Origin: Xiphias gladius
Taxonomy: Eukaryota; Chordata; Actinopteri; Istiophoriformes; Xiphiidae
Direction: 5' to 3'
Length of the DNA: 64,000 nucleotides
Assembly: GCF_016859285.1 (NCBI RefSeq)
Contig: NC_053422.1
Span: 13,628,501-13,692,500 of the forward strand
In this document: in pieces, positions 22,100 through 49,508 of the stretch
How the letters are laid out: the number at the start of each line of letters is the position of its first letter
Numbering within the stretch: position 1 is the first letter of the stretch
Notes under the pieces: model-generated
What the model was told of the DNA's origin: nothing
The model's input: only the letters and a program-made list of their open reading frames with translations
Database searches by the model: none
Translations under genes and position numbers: made by a program

Positions 22100-23470
22100 A
22101 TACAGTGTACAATCAACACCAGAGGTATTAGGACAGTTACAAATCTAAGCTGTAATTTTGTATGTTTTCATCAACATAGAAAGAACTGTGTGGGAGATAT
22201 AGCCCTTTAAACACATGGTGCCCACATTTAAAGAGTTCAAAAGTAATTGGACAATTGGGCAGCTTTGTGTCATTTCCAACATTGGTTCACGAAAGATCTC
22301 ACACGTGGCTCAGAGCTGACTGAGGGTTTAGAGTTGCCAATTAGATTTGGGTGGATTTGTTGGCCAATATGAGGATTGAAGAGGTGACCGTGCAAGTGAA
22401 GACGATAATAATGACGTTAAAAAAAAAAAAAATTCTATCAGAGAGATTTCAAAGTTAGTTGGTTTGTCAAAATCAGCAGTTGGGTAAACTCAAGTACCCA
22501 AAACAAACAAACAAACAAAAAATGAGTGTCTACAGGAAAACGAGAGACTGGCAATTGTTCTGGTAGACTGAGGAACAAAAGTCTTGTGGATGACCAGAAA
22601 GTCATTTGCATGGTGAAGAAAAACCCCAGCAAGTCAAGAAAGCTCTCGAGGATGTAGGCGGACATGTTTCCTCGTCAGTGACCAAGAGAAGACTTCATGG
22701 CCAGAACTGCAGAGGATTCACCACAAGATGCAAACCCCTGGTAAACCTCAAAAAGAGAAAGGCAGTTCCGCAAAAAACAAAAAGTTTGAACAAACACGCA
22801 AAATAATGGAAAGAGGAAATTTCGTAGAAAAACAGGAACTTGTCATGACCCAAAGCCACCACCTCATCTGTCAAACACAGTTCTGTTATTGCTCTGGCAT
22901 GTGTGGCTGATAATGGTACCGGCACATAGGCATTTATTGATGATTCCACCGCAAACAGAGGCAACAGGATGAATGCAGCGGTATACAGGAGCACTTCGTA
23001 CTCGTATTCAGTCAAATGCATCAAAACTCATCGGACAACATTTCACCATTCAGCAGGACAATAACCCTAAACATATGGCCAAAGCATCCAGAGAGATTTT
23101 CAGGGTGAAGAGGTGGAATATCCTCCACTGGCCGAGTCAATCACCTGATCTCAGTCCGACTGAGAAGCGTTCCCCCCGGTGAAGACCAGACCAAAGGCAG
23201 AGACCCCACAACATCTGAAGGAGGCTACAGTGAAGCTCTGGAAGAGCATCACCGGGGAAGATACAACGCGTCTGCTGATGTCTGTGGGTCAAAGACTTCA
23301 GGCAGCCACTGACTGCAAAGCATTTTCTGCAAAATATTAAAATGTTGATTTTGCTTGACTCCATGTGTATCCGTCCCATTACTTAAATATGGGTACTTTG
23401 TGTTTAATAGGCTTCATCTCCCACACAGTTCTCTTTACACTGGTGCCAACCTACTGAAATTCAAGCTGAG
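22100..23470 (+). mobile_element. Decayed Tc1-like transposon, second family
   Basis: Plus strand yields transposase pieces: IDDSTANRGNRMNAAVYR-type (about 22937-22990) and QDNNPKHMAKASREIFRVK then WPSQSPDLSPTE (about 23059-23168), with frameshifts. Ends share an inverted segment: AAGAACTGTGTGGGAGAT (22181-22198) against its complement at 23415-23432, with similarity extending outward, so the inverted ends are long (about 100 bases or more). Distinct from the elements at 783 and 57175. Confidence 0.8.
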
Positions 23471-24459
23471 ACTTGGCAGTTTATTGTAGTATCCATTGTT
23501 GTATTTCAAATTGAATGTCAGAGCATGAAGGACAAAAAAAAGAAAAGAAAAGAAAGTATAGTTTTGATCTTGACTGTATGTTCGGGATTATACAGTATGA
23601 GCGCAGTAATTTCCTCTGTCACATCGATAGATAGATTATGTAATAACTTGCAGGCTTGGGCGTACCTATGGTTTAATGACATGTGATTCATTCCGAGAAT
23701 GTTTGGACTAGAATGCAATAACAACCAACCACACCTGGAACAAATAATACAATTCATTGCCCTTTACTTGATTAAGGCAGAAGTTGCTAGAGAAAATCGT
23801 GATCCAAAAACTACAAAAGTGGTCAAATGAAATGATTTCCGAGGTCTTCCGAACCTTAACACTCTCCAAATGTGGACGTGCGAGAGAACCGTGTTGTCAT
23901 CGCTGGGCTTCACTGTCACCCTGTGGCAGATAAGAGGTACTGCTGAACTTCTGCTTTTTTTTCTTCTTTTTTCTCTTAACTGCAGTGGTGAAGAGCATAG
24001 TTTTTACCCACTGAAAATTAAGAGTCATTCTGCAACAAACTGTTTCAGTATTTTAATTAAAATGCAAAAAGTCTTGTTTTCTAAAATAATATGTGAACAT
24101 TACTCCATGACTGATAAAATATGTTGACCACAAGTGCATAAAACTCATTTAAATAGTCAATACAAACAGGGGCAGAACAAACAACAGCAATATACCGCAC
24201 TCTTTTAAAGAAAAAAAAAAAAGGTCAAAAGATAATTTTAGATTGCAGAGCTCATACTCTATAAGTAGCATTAGGGGCAGAGACGCTCACAACAAAATTT
24301 TCTAAAAATAGATGTGCACCAGACACATTGTGACAAAAAACCTACTGTATCTTTGGATTAGGCATCGTTTTATCAACCCCAAACTTTGCTTTGCAAGAAC
24401 ACAGGAGAAAATACCAATCTCCACCAACAGAAATCTGCTGTATTTAATAACAATGCTGA

Positions 24460-40006
<15,547 letters not shown>

Positions 40007-40110
40007 GTTCTGCCACTGAGCGTTTTCCCTCTTGCGGTGTCTGTGTCTGCACGTAGCCCGACACGGCAGTGGGCGTAGCGTCAACCGGGCTACACTGTCA
40101 AAGGAAGTGC
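40007..40110 (-). promoter_or_regulatory. Likely MORC promoter / 5' UTR
   Basis: GC- and CpG-rich sequence directly upstream of the MORC start, part of a CpG-rich block covering about 39.4-40.1 kb. No TATA box seen. Confidence 0.4.
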
Positions 40111-41137
40111 TGACAGGGGATCCCTGTAGGAACCCATCTGAAACACCGAGGTGAAACTGTGAGGTGCCTGTGCTCTACTCGGGTATTTCAGTTTCCTGCT
40201 ACTTTTCTACTTCGCAGCTTTGGCCACTGGTTACTTTTGCACTTTCAGGTTAACATTACAGGTTAAGATGAGATAAAGTAAGACTTCACTGGTCCCCAGG
40301 GGGAAATCCACCAGCCACCAAGCAGCATATAAAGTAATCAATTATTTTTTGGGCCCCACCTTCACCAGCTGCAACGTTAGAGTGGTTTACACATTAAAAC
40401 AATAATAATTATTATCAACTAATATAATATAATATATGCATATCATTCTGAAAGGGGACATTCTGCATAATGAGTACTTCTACTTTGGGTAATTTAAGTA
40501 TATTCTGATGTGATTACTTTTATACTTTTAATTAGCTGCAATTTTGAATACTTGTAACAGAGTATTTCTACACTGTGGTATTGTTTTTTTTTTTTTTTAC
40601 TAAAGTAAAAGATCTGAGCACTTCCTCCAACACTGTACTTCTACTAGGACTTTCTGCCCGTCCTGCCAGCTGTAGGCCATGGACCACATTGAGGTCATGC
40701 TCATGTAGGAGTTGTATATCTTATTCATCGGGAGCTTATCCGAATGTGTGAGATTCATTGACCCACATTTTGGTTGTGAGAGTGTGTCAATCAAAAACAC
40801 ACACTTGGTATTTAGTTAAATCTTTCAGAGGACATGAGAAGTGTTGTAATGCTTCAGCAACTGTTTGCCTGCAGGCAGGAGCTGCTGGTCATGCTGGAGC
40901 TGCCTTCCCCTCAGATGAGCACGTCAAACTCCAACAGTATTTCTCAGTCATGCTAATGGCTTTTAAATAGCAGACCGCCTGAAGGCATCTGTACAGAGGC
41001 AGACTGTGAATGCAGACAATATGCAATCAGAGAAAAAGAAAATCACCATCATTTATGCAGACAAGCTGACACTTCATGAGCTCCTCGTGTTACACAGGGT
41101 TGACAGATTATTTAGGTATACGCATGCATGCCGGTAG

Positions 41138-41177
<40 letters not shown>

Positions 41178-41460
41178 GGGTTGGGAGTGTTCAGATGCGT
41201 CATCGGGCCAAGCTGCACTTGCGTTATTTTAAGTACAAGGTTGACCAGTCGATGAACTTTCGACTCTACTTGCAGACTAGATGATATAGTTCCAGGAACG
41301 TAAATGCAAAAGAACAAAACCAGTCAAATTTCTTACATCATTTTTTTTTTTTTTTGATTTGAGACAGTCAACTTTCACTAAAGTAAATTTGCAGATCCTG
41401 GAATTTCTTACACACTGTGGGTCTGGGCAATAAAACAATACTGTTTTGTTCAATATTAAA
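40111..41460. other. Spacer between MORC and pmt
   Basis: No gene recognised. Contains a (TG)n run at 41146-41173 and A/T-rich stretches. Confidence 0.55.
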
Positions 41461-41465
41461 ATCTT

Positions 41466-41471
41466 TTTATT
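41466..41471 (-). terminator. Candidate pmt polyadenylation signal
   Basis: AATAAA on the minus strand about 350 bases after the pmt stop. Another AATAAA at 41791-41796 lies only about 27 bases after the stop. Confidence 0.4.
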
Positions 41472-41822
41472 ATCTTATGTCTCTTCATATAAACAAAATT
41501 GACAGTACTGTTATTTTCATGTTTAGATGAACAATAAATTTAATTTGATCAAAATAAGATTATACAGTAGATACTGTTGCACATATAATTTTTAATATAT
41601 GAAAATGACAGGAATGTTTGCTACAACCTGTCAGCAACATGTCAGTATTAAGTGCTGCTGTAACTTTCAGGTTTAACACACTGCATCTTGTCTTATTACT
41701 TTTAATCCTCAATGGGTTTTTCTTTTTAAACAAGGAACTAATCAAAGACAAAAGCACAGAAAATAAGGAAAAGAAGCTTTCCTTTTTTCTTTTATTATCT
41801 TCTCCATTCTTAGTAGAATCAC

Positions 41823-41933
41823 TCAATCCCTTGTCGCATGAAAGAGTCCCCATCGTTGGTCTCCACTGTTGGAACGTTCCAGTTTTTCTCTCCATCCATT
41901 CACTATTGCAAAGTAGTCCTCTTCAGAGAATTC
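41823..41933 (-). CDS. pmt: pmt exon 12: C-terminus and stop
   Basis: [20 protein letters not shown] and [13 protein letters not shown], then TGA at 41825-41823. Matches the usual PMT C-terminus. Confidence 0.94.
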   Translation of the reverse strand, partial: EFSEEDYFAIVNGWREKLERSNSGDQRWGLFHATRD

Positions 41934-44900
41934 CTGCAGGGGACACGGGAAGATACGGTGAGCAGTCATCCAAAGAATTTAGGAAGGAATTTAGGTTTCC
42001 GTTGGCTTCGTTGAGTTAATGAATGGTGGTGTGATATGTGTGCAAGTATAACTCTGTGATGTTGGCAGGACTTCCATGCATATGAGTGTGCGTGCTAACC
42101 TCAACGAATTCCTGCTTGATGGTCTCTGCTCTCTGCAGCTCCGTTTCAATCACCTGGATGAACTGGGCTGTTCGGTCTTCTGCCCGAACATTGCAGAAAC
42201 CAGCTCCCTGAATGAACTACAGGAGGAGAGACAGGAGGGGTTGGTACGGGGGGTATAGCAACACCAGCTGGTGGACAGTAGTAACACATCAGCAACACAT
42301 CTACAGAGCGCGCAGTCACACGAGGACGAAGACTTTGACTTTTTAGGAGTTACTCAATGTGAGTATCTGATTGTTTCACAAATTCTTCACCTTTGGCCAC
42401 CATGAAGTAGACGTGTCTGTCTGGTATGCATAGTGATGCCTCATAAAATGAAATGTTTTCTAATGGGACACCATAGTGCTCTACTGTTGACCATTTTTTA
42501 AAGGCTGTTGCAGTGTTTTAGAGTCCATCATTGCATGAAAAACATTCAAGTAATCCATTAAAGCTACCAAAATGTCTTCACTTTTGCAAAATTTCCTCAG
42601 TTAGTTTATGTATTGGATGGTAAAAAGTTTGAGAACAGACATAACAGTGTACTAGAGTGAGACTTACAGTAATAACTTGCGTGCCACTCCTCTAGTCACA
42701 TATTTGTAAAGCCTGAACGCCTCATGGGTCAGTGTAGTCCTTTCACAAATTATAACATAATTAGGCTGTATGGTATGTTTACCTTGCCATACTGTGAAGG
42801 GGTGTAAAGGACATAACCTCTCTGTTTGACATAGGCCTCGAACGCTGGGGTCCAGGGCTTCTCCCCACAGCAGTAGTCACTGATAAGCAACTGGCCACCT
42901 GGCTTTAACCATGACTGGATACAAAGAAACAAATGAACGATAAGTAAGTAAAGTTAGACTGGATAAAGTGACAAAAAGGGAATAAAAATAAAATATGTAT
43001 ATGACATGAAAATGTTGCTTTCATTCATATTTTGTTTGTGTTTTGTGAGATTTGCCAGATTTCCTTTCCAAACAAAAAAAAGGATTGGATATCATTGAAA
43101 TGAAAAATTTGGACTTAATGCTTCTGTCTAAAGTATGAGAAAATGCTCACATGGAAGCGTTTGAAGAGGTCCAGTTTGTCATCTATGTGCAGGATTGTGT
43201 CTCTGCTGTAGATCACATCGAAGAAACCTTCTGGGAATGTCCTTTTAGTGGCATCAGCCACCTCAAACTGGACCTGATGGAGAGCACATGTCATCACTGA
43301 TTTTTTTTTCAACATACCGTTTAATCAAACCATTCTCTGTCGTGGTAACCAACAGGATAAGGGAACATTGAGACGCACTGATGGCAGCTTCTCAGTGATC
43401 GCCCTCTCCATGGCGATGTCCACCATGTTGTCTGACAGGTCCAGGCCAAGCACTTCCACTCCAAAGGTCTAAAACATCACATTATCATCGCCATTATTGT
43501 AGTCCTTGCAATCATTCTAAACATTATAACATCCCTCTATCCTCATTATTACTATCACCATAACCATGCCAGATTCCTTGGCTCTACCTTTGCCATGTAG
43601 AAGTCTCCTCCACCGATGCCACAGCCAACATCCAGAACCGTCTGTCCGGGCTTCAGGTTCAGCAGGTCCACAAACTCCTGTTAGCACAAGATGTAAAAGT
43701 TTCAGTTTAATCAAAGCCCTGAAAGATGAACCATATAGAAATGTCTTGAAGTGTCCAGTTTCTCCAAGGATGATGATCAGGATGAAGATATTGAAGGGTG
43801 CAGGTTTGACGCTATAGTGTTAATTTAAGTATTTTTATCATTTCATTCATGACTCACATTACATTACAATAAATTTCTGGAAGGCAGGAATTTTAAAAAA
43901 AGTAATCATCTCCTACATTTCTTAGCCATTAGTCATGGAAATTTTTCTATAAAAATGCTGAATAACACACTCCAAGATCTGAAGTCTGTTTGAAACAAAT
44001 GTATTAATTTGGCTTGGAGAGATGTGCATTGCAGAAAGAAACAAAGATAATGGAAACTTTGTAAGACAACAGATTAAGCCTGAGGAGAGAGGAGTATCCG
44101 CTGATAAAGCTGCTGTGATAAAGGCCAGTTCTGTTGCTGTTGAAGGTCCTTTGCAGCATTTGTTTGATAACAAGACTAAGAATCTATAGCCACTCTTTCA
44201 ACTCTGTGAGGCTCTACCTAGGAACAGCAGTGCTTTTAGCTAAATGGTAACATCAACATACTAACATGTTTATACCATGTTCACTGGCTTAGTTTAACAT
44301 AATAACATGCTAACATTCGTTAATTAGCAGTAGACACAAAGTACAGCTGAGGCTGAGGGTATTTGATCATAAACACAGTTTTGGACATATTGGAATTTTG
44401 ACTCAAAATCATCTTGACAAATGTCAACCAAGGTGGTGCTAGAGTCTATGATAGACTATGATAGTCTGTACAAAATGTTGAGATATTTCTGGCAGGACCA
44501 AAGTGGTGGACCTGATCAGAACTGAGTAAATTTATTTCATGTTGTTGCTAACGTTATTAACTTCAGCCACATAAGTAATTTGCTTGCTGAGATTTTGTAA
44601 ATCGCATCCCTTTCTTCAGTATTGTTGTATCTTAAGCGGCTATTGATTCCTTCCTGCCAATTTCTTTGGTATTGTCCAGACTTTATTCCTACCTTAGTTG
44701 TGCTGGGCCCGCCTGTGCTCACGTAACCAGCCCCGAACATCTTCTCGTAGCGCAGAATACCGCGCCTGGTGTACTGCTGGTTGTCCAGGAACTGCTGGAA
44801 GGTGCTGAATCCATTCTGAGTGTTTGAGGAGCGGGGGACCTTCTCCAGGAGCCAACAGATTTGGTTGGGATTGTTTTTCATCTGGAATAGGAGGAGGACG

Positions 44901-47900
44901 AGGAGGTGATGGAGAGGATGGAGATGGGCGGCGGGGAGTAGTGGGGCGAAAGGAGTGAGGGGGGATACAAATGGGGATTGAGATGGGTTAACTGCACATG
45001 TTCACGCCGACATCACACGCTGCTATGTCCATCTATTTTATAATTTAAGTCTTATTTAACATTTGGTAAGACTTTAATGACTCTACCTCAACGTAGGTCT
45101 GAACTTTCTTTTTCAGAACAGTGTCAAAACCAAACTTTTGGCCCCCCTCAGGCCCCTCCGATTGTATTGAAGATACCAGGTTGCTGTATTGTGCCTCAGT
45201 GCGGTAGCAGGTGGGGTTGAAGTCCCTCTTGCTGTCACCTTGGTGGAAAGTTAAAAGAGTTGAAACGAAATCTTCTCCTTATTGTATTTGTTGAGAAAAA
45301 GATAAACTGGCTTCTTTTGCTTAACAGTTATAATCATCTGCGAAACAAACAGCAAATGATGGTATATATGGAATGCAGAAACTGAATCTTGACTGCAAAA
45401 CTTAAATTCGTCACGGCTGTTTCCAATCTAGCCCTGAATTTTATATGACTCTTTCACTTTCAGTTTCTTTCAGTTACCGTAAATGTTTAAATACTGAATA
45501 TGATGTAAGAGAGATGTGGAAATTTTAATATTAGCTTGGTACCTGACCGATGGTTGCAGGACTCTCTGAAGAAAAGAAAACCACCGGGCCGCAGCCAGCT
45601 GAGCATTTTCTCTATGAAGGACGGCATCTCCTTGTCACTGAGGTACATCAGCAGCCAGTTGGAGAAGATGAAGTCAATGCTGAGGAGAAGATTGAATGCA
45701 CCAGGAACATTAACCACATTTGTTTTATTTTAATATATCCGTTTTTCATTTAGTGTTACTTTCAGTGTATTATTCTGCTCGTGCATCTCTAACTGTGAAA
45801 AAAATTGGTCAACGAGACTGACGGCACTTGCACAACCTGGCAGACTTGGTCATAACTGCCAAAACAAAATGGTGGAAAGCCTAGTCCTTGTTGTATCCAA
45901 GTGTCATCAGACAGATATGGTGAAATTGTCCAAAAGTGGAGAATTTCAAGTATTTATGTGATCAAGAGCAGCAAAGCCCCAATAATGATACATTTTGAGA
46001 GGAATGGGTTGAAAAATTGCCGTTAAATTAAAATCATCATTAACATGACAAGTTTAAGCCATTATTAAACTAAAGTACAAATTATTTTCTTTTGTCTAAA
46101 TAAAGCCAATAGTGTGATTTCGATCCAGAGTTTGGAAAAATCTGATGCATCCATTACCCAATGGCTAGCAGATCCAATGGCTACATGGGGATGCTAGTCT
46201 GTTTCTGTCCCTTATTCACCCTCCATTGACACGAATGACTTCTTTTCTCCGTTAGTTCGACAACTTGACAAAGTCTACAGCCACGCTAGCAGCGCAGTGA
46301 GGCTGTACTTAGATAAATGTCAACATCACCAGACAAATAGAAATTTTTAAGTCAAGGGATCACCAAAGCGAATACAAATCATCCTGAGGGGGCTGTAAAT
46401 GTGTGAACCAAATTTCATGGAAATCCGTCCAACATTTGGTGAGAAAATTCACTAAAAAGCACTAATGTCAACCTCATGGTGGTGCTATAGGAAAAGTCAA
46501 GGGGAGAAGTTCATGGCAATCCATCAAATAGTTCTTGAGATATTTCAGGCTGAAACAAAGTGGTGAACGAATCAAACAGAGAACTGACAGAATATCTGGC
46601 CGACATTGCCACTCCTACAGCCACACCGCTATTGTGGCCAAAAATGAGGCTGCAGACCTATTAACACACACCTGTTTTGAGGGACATCCAGCTTTGTGAC
46701 GTCAGCTTGGATGAAGGTTGCGTTGTTATGGTGACCATTCAACTGTCTGTTCCTCTCCACAAAGCTTTCCATGAAGTCCACAGCCGTCACATGGGCCGCC
46801 TTGGTCAGCAGCTGGCTGGTGTAACGTCTGTAGAGACACATGTCGGCATTATATGCACGTAGCTACTGTATATTCATAAGGTGCTCTTCAGTCAAAAAAA
46901 CCTGAATTTGAAAATTGCCACTCTTCGAGGGAGTGGCAACTCTATCAAAGAACCGACTCTTAACGGAGAAACTATCTCGGCTTCTTGGATAGAAATTAAG
47001 TCAGTTTTCCCAAATTCCCAGATATAGACTTGTAGTGGCAAGCTTTCCTGCAGTCTTAGATTTTTATCTCCGAGCATACCACGACGTGCGTGTGAAACTG
47101 CTAGATGCTGCCTCTCACTCTCCTTTAGATTCATAACTGGCAGCTGCCACTATAAAAAAAAAAAAACTGTGCTGGATGTATCTCTTTGAGGAGAGCATCA
47201 CTGGCTCTTGTTTACAAAGCCTTTCTAGAGAACCTTTCATTGCTTGCATGGAAATCTGGGGCTTATTCTGGAGACCTTGAAAACCCTGCCCACACACATC
47301 CACCGCCACGCGCGCACTAATGCAGCTGTATGCTCACCCGATGCCAGCTCCCAGCTCCAGCACTCTGCGTCCACTCAGGCAGGGCAGCATGGAGAGGATC
47401 TCGGGCAGCTCCTGCTTAGTCAGCTCCCTGGCACGAGAGTCCAGCATCATCTCTTCCACTGTGGCGTCCAGGGAGTGCTCTTTCCAAAACGCTGTCATAT
47501 TGCTACGAACTGTGAAGCACACAGGTGCTCAGGTGACAAGAACAAAAAGATTACGACCAAGTGGAGGAACTTTCTCACTGCCTGGTCAAACAGAAATGGA
47601 ACGCGACTATGCAGTGAGACAATGATAATGACCTGTAAATAATTAGATAGATGTAAATAAAAGTGCTGTAGGCTTTGAATTGTTTAGACCGACACCGCTG
47701 AAGCAAAAATGCATTCCCAGCTAAACTCTAAAATCAGACTGTAATCAAATGAAGTTCCTCATGCAGAGATTAACAAGTTTAGTTTTAGTGAATTTTTTAT
47801 AATGGTATCTTAAATGCGTGCACACAAGAGGAAATACAAGTAGTTATTTCTACTCATATTTCCTCGGGAATGTGTGGCAAAGTTCAAGGACTCCTGCCTG

Positions 47901-49255
47901 TGAATCATCTATCGAGCAGCTCAGAAAACAAAAACAAGTATTTTGACGCAGACAACTAATGTTACTTTCATTCAATTTAAAAGTGACATTGTACAGAGGT
48001 GTATGATAACGAATAACTTTTGAACTAAAATTTTTCAAAGATAAAATTCAAGATAAAACATAGACCATGTCCCTTAAACAGATTAACCAGTGGTCAAACC
48101 TTTCCCCAGAATTTAGCTGTTCCACTTGTTCTCTATGACAGCGTAGGATGTTTTGCACGCTTTTGGCAACAGGGAATGCGATATTTTCTCCCTCCAGGAC
48201 ACAACAGGTTTTACTTGTATTGTGAAAACGGGGATTAATGCATAGCCTGGTAACTGTAAATATGGTAAATGGAAAAAAAAATCCCTGAAACCCTTACTGA
48301 CTTACTGACAAATACTCCAAACCTTTCTTTTGACGTCATACATCAACTTTGCAGAAAGCCAAGGAAGCAGCTGGTCTGTAATGCGTCCCACCAGATAATG
48401 CAACAGGCTTCAAGACATAATGCAATTCACTCCTGGTTAATAAAAAAAAAAAAAAGCTTCTTAAACTTCCCTGATCTTCTGCTGCTTTACATCCACAGGC
48501 TTTGCTAAGCTGTCAGCAGTGCAGCCAAATGGGAAACCAAACTCTAAACTTCCTGTAAAAAGATTGATAACTGCTGTAAGGTAAATGTCTTGACAGAGCA
48601 CCACCTGGTTCCCCACTAAGTACTGGGAGAAGCGCAGGTTAACATTCACGCAGACAGGTTCTGTCAAATCACTGACACATTCCAGCACAGAGTGCACAGT
48701 AGGATTACTTCCACCAGCTGAGTGAACAATTAGCACAAAACAACACGTGGCAGCTCCAAACTTTGGTGTCATCAGTTGCATCAGCTGGCTTAAACCCACG
48801 TTTCAAGAAAGTCACACAATCAGACTTTCTCACTTGTAAAAAAAAAAAAAAAAAAAATCCACTGTTACTCTGCTCATACCTTTTTCCATGGCGACCTCTG
48901 GCTGATTTGAACCCAGTGTACAATTATTCTACTATGCCCATTCAATCAGGTCAACAGTGGCCTAGATGGTAAGTGGGTTACTATAAGTAACCTCTGCCAG
49001 GCCGAGTGCAGGTTCCAAGTTGTGCGCGTGCTCTTTAAATGGCAGCACGAGCGGGTTGCGCGCGGAAGAGGTGGTCGCCAAGGTAGGAAACCGGCCGTTA
49101 GGATGCGCTCCGGTCCGGGTGCATGGGAGGGGAGGTAGGTAGGTACATGAATAATCAATCATACGTGGACGAGTGTCTGTAGACCAGCAGACCGGCGTTT
49201 ATGGCCGGGATTTCCCTGACAGCGCGCGCGCGCGCACGCACGAACGCACGCACAC

Positions 49256-49292
<37 letters not shown>

Positions 49293-49448
49293 GATAGACC
49301 TCCATAAAAAAAACACCCCAGAGAGTCACAGCCACGGCTAAGTCAGCGTGTCGGCGAAGCACACTCACATCTTTTGGCGCGATGGATGGGTTATGTGGAA
49401 TCGTGAGGTGGCGTGTTCCCCGGTCTCCCTCGCCGGCTCCGGGCTCAT
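41823..49448 (-). CDS. pmt: Phosphoethanolamine N-methyltransferase, two-domain, complete gene (12 coding exons)
   Basis: Cytosolic SAM-dependent enzyme that methylates phosphoethanolamine stepwise to phosphocholine, a plant- and nematode-like route to choline lipids also present in fish. Spliced length 1,542 bases, 513 residues. Domain 1 (about 29-230) has [10 protein letters not shown] (74-83) and [12 protein letters not shown]; domain 2 (about 265-513) has [12 protein letters not shown] (307-318), [21 protein letters not shown] and [12 protein letters not shown], close to plant PEAMT. The two-domain order matches plant enzymes. I start at ATG 49448; an in-frame ATG pair 19-20 codons upstream (49508, 49505) and M29 in exon 2 are alternatives. 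Frame intact. Confidence 0.93.
42100..42216 (-). CDS. pmt: pmt exon 11: methyltransferase domain 2
   Basis: [17 protein letters not shown] and [14 protein letters not shown]. Acceptor cctgtag, donor GAG/gttagc. Confidence 0.93.
42783..42914 (-). CDS. pmt: pmt exon 10: methyltransferase domain 2
   Basis: [20 protein letters not shown] and [16 protein letters not shown], diagnostic for PMT. Donor GGCAAG/gtaaac. Confidence 0.95.
43151..43273 (-). CDS. pmt: pmt exon 9: methyltransferase domain 2
   Basis: [20 protein letters not shown] and [18 protein letters not shown]. Donor TTCCAT/gtgagc. Confidence 0.95.
43379..43468 (-). CDS. pmt: pmt exon 8: methyltransferase domain 2
   Basis: [20 protein letters not shown] then ITEKLPS. 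Donor TCA/gtgcgt chosen because it joins to VQFEVAD at the spacing seen in plant enzymes. Confidence 0.9.
43588..43677 (-). CDS. pmt: pmt exon 7: domain 2 SAM motif I
   Basis: [20 protein letters not shown]. 90 bases, phase 0 on both sides. Acceptor gctaacag, donor GCAAAG/gtagag. Confidence 0.95.
44200..44530. repeat. Interspersed fish repeat in pmt intron 6
   Basis: AACATACTAACATG, ATAACATGCTAACATTCG and AGGTGGTGCTAGAGTCTATG are typical of a repeat abundant in teleosts. A related stretch (TTAGCATGTTAAC) lies at 11620-11700. Confidence 0.5.
44693..44881 (-). CDS. pmt: pmt exon 6: inter-domain linker
   Basis: [31 protein letters not shown] and [14 protein letters not shown], the conserved approach to domain 2 in all PMTs. 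Donor ACTAAG/gtagga. Confidence 0.94.
45087..45238 (-). CDS. pmt: pmt exon 5: domain 1 / linker
   Basis: [17 protein letters not shown] and KKKVQTYVE, matching the plant PEAMT stretch NPTHYREP. Acceptor accaag, donor GAG/gtagag. Confidence 0.9.
45543..45679 (-). CDS. pmt: pmt exon 4: methyltransferase domain 1
   Basis: [18 protein letters not shown] and [17 protein letters not shown]. Acceptor tcctcag, donor TCAG/gtacca. Confidence 0.93.
46200..46635. repeat. Interspersed fish repeat in pmt intron 3
   Basis: CTACAGCCACGCTAGC near the left and CCTACAGCCACACCGCT near the right flank a stretch with GGGATCACCAAAG and CTCATGGTGGTGCTATAGG. Non-coding, same broad family as 44200-44530. A short piece (GGGGATCACCAAAGTCATTAGG) is also at 9217-9238. 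Confidence 0.55.
46672..46827 (-). CDS. pmt: pmt exon 3: methyltransferase domain 1
   Basis: [36 protein letters not shown] and [10 protein letters not shown]. Acceptor tctacag, donor AACAG/gtgtgt. Confidence 0.93.
47338..47502 (-). CDS. pmt: pmt exon 2: methyltransferase domain 1
   Basis: [19 protein letters not shown] and [14 protein letters not shown] motif I of domain 1. The acceptor ttcgtag is used; the cag seven bases upstream would read into TAG. Confidence 0.92.
49222..49290. repeat. Alternating GC/CA tract in pmt intron 1
   Basis: (GC)7 followed by CACG and (CA)n, almost uninterrupted purine-pyrimidine alternation over 69 bases, starting 79 bases inside the intron after pmt exon 1. 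Such DNA can adopt the Z form. Confidence 0.92.
49369..49448 (-). CDS. pmt: pmt exon 1: N-terminal tail
   Basis: [15 protein letters not shown] then [11 protein letters not shown], donor AAGAT/gtgagt. The GGGGATG context suits initiation. Supported by frame and phase rather than conservation, so the start is the least certain part of the gene. Confidence 0.65.
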
Positions 49449-49508
49449 CCCCCCCTCGGTTGTGCTGACACGTACGAAAAGTCCCGTGCCATGTGCCGAT
49501 TGCATCAT

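Noticed and set aside
43350-43378. Longer pmt exon 8 through RLNVPLSCW
   Set aside because: No good donor in phase, and ending at KLPS gives the spacing to FEVAD seen in plant enzymes.
47503-47512. Upstream cag acceptor for pmt exon 2
   Set aside because: With exon 1 in its frame it reads into TAG at once; the tag acceptor seven bases later restores the frame.
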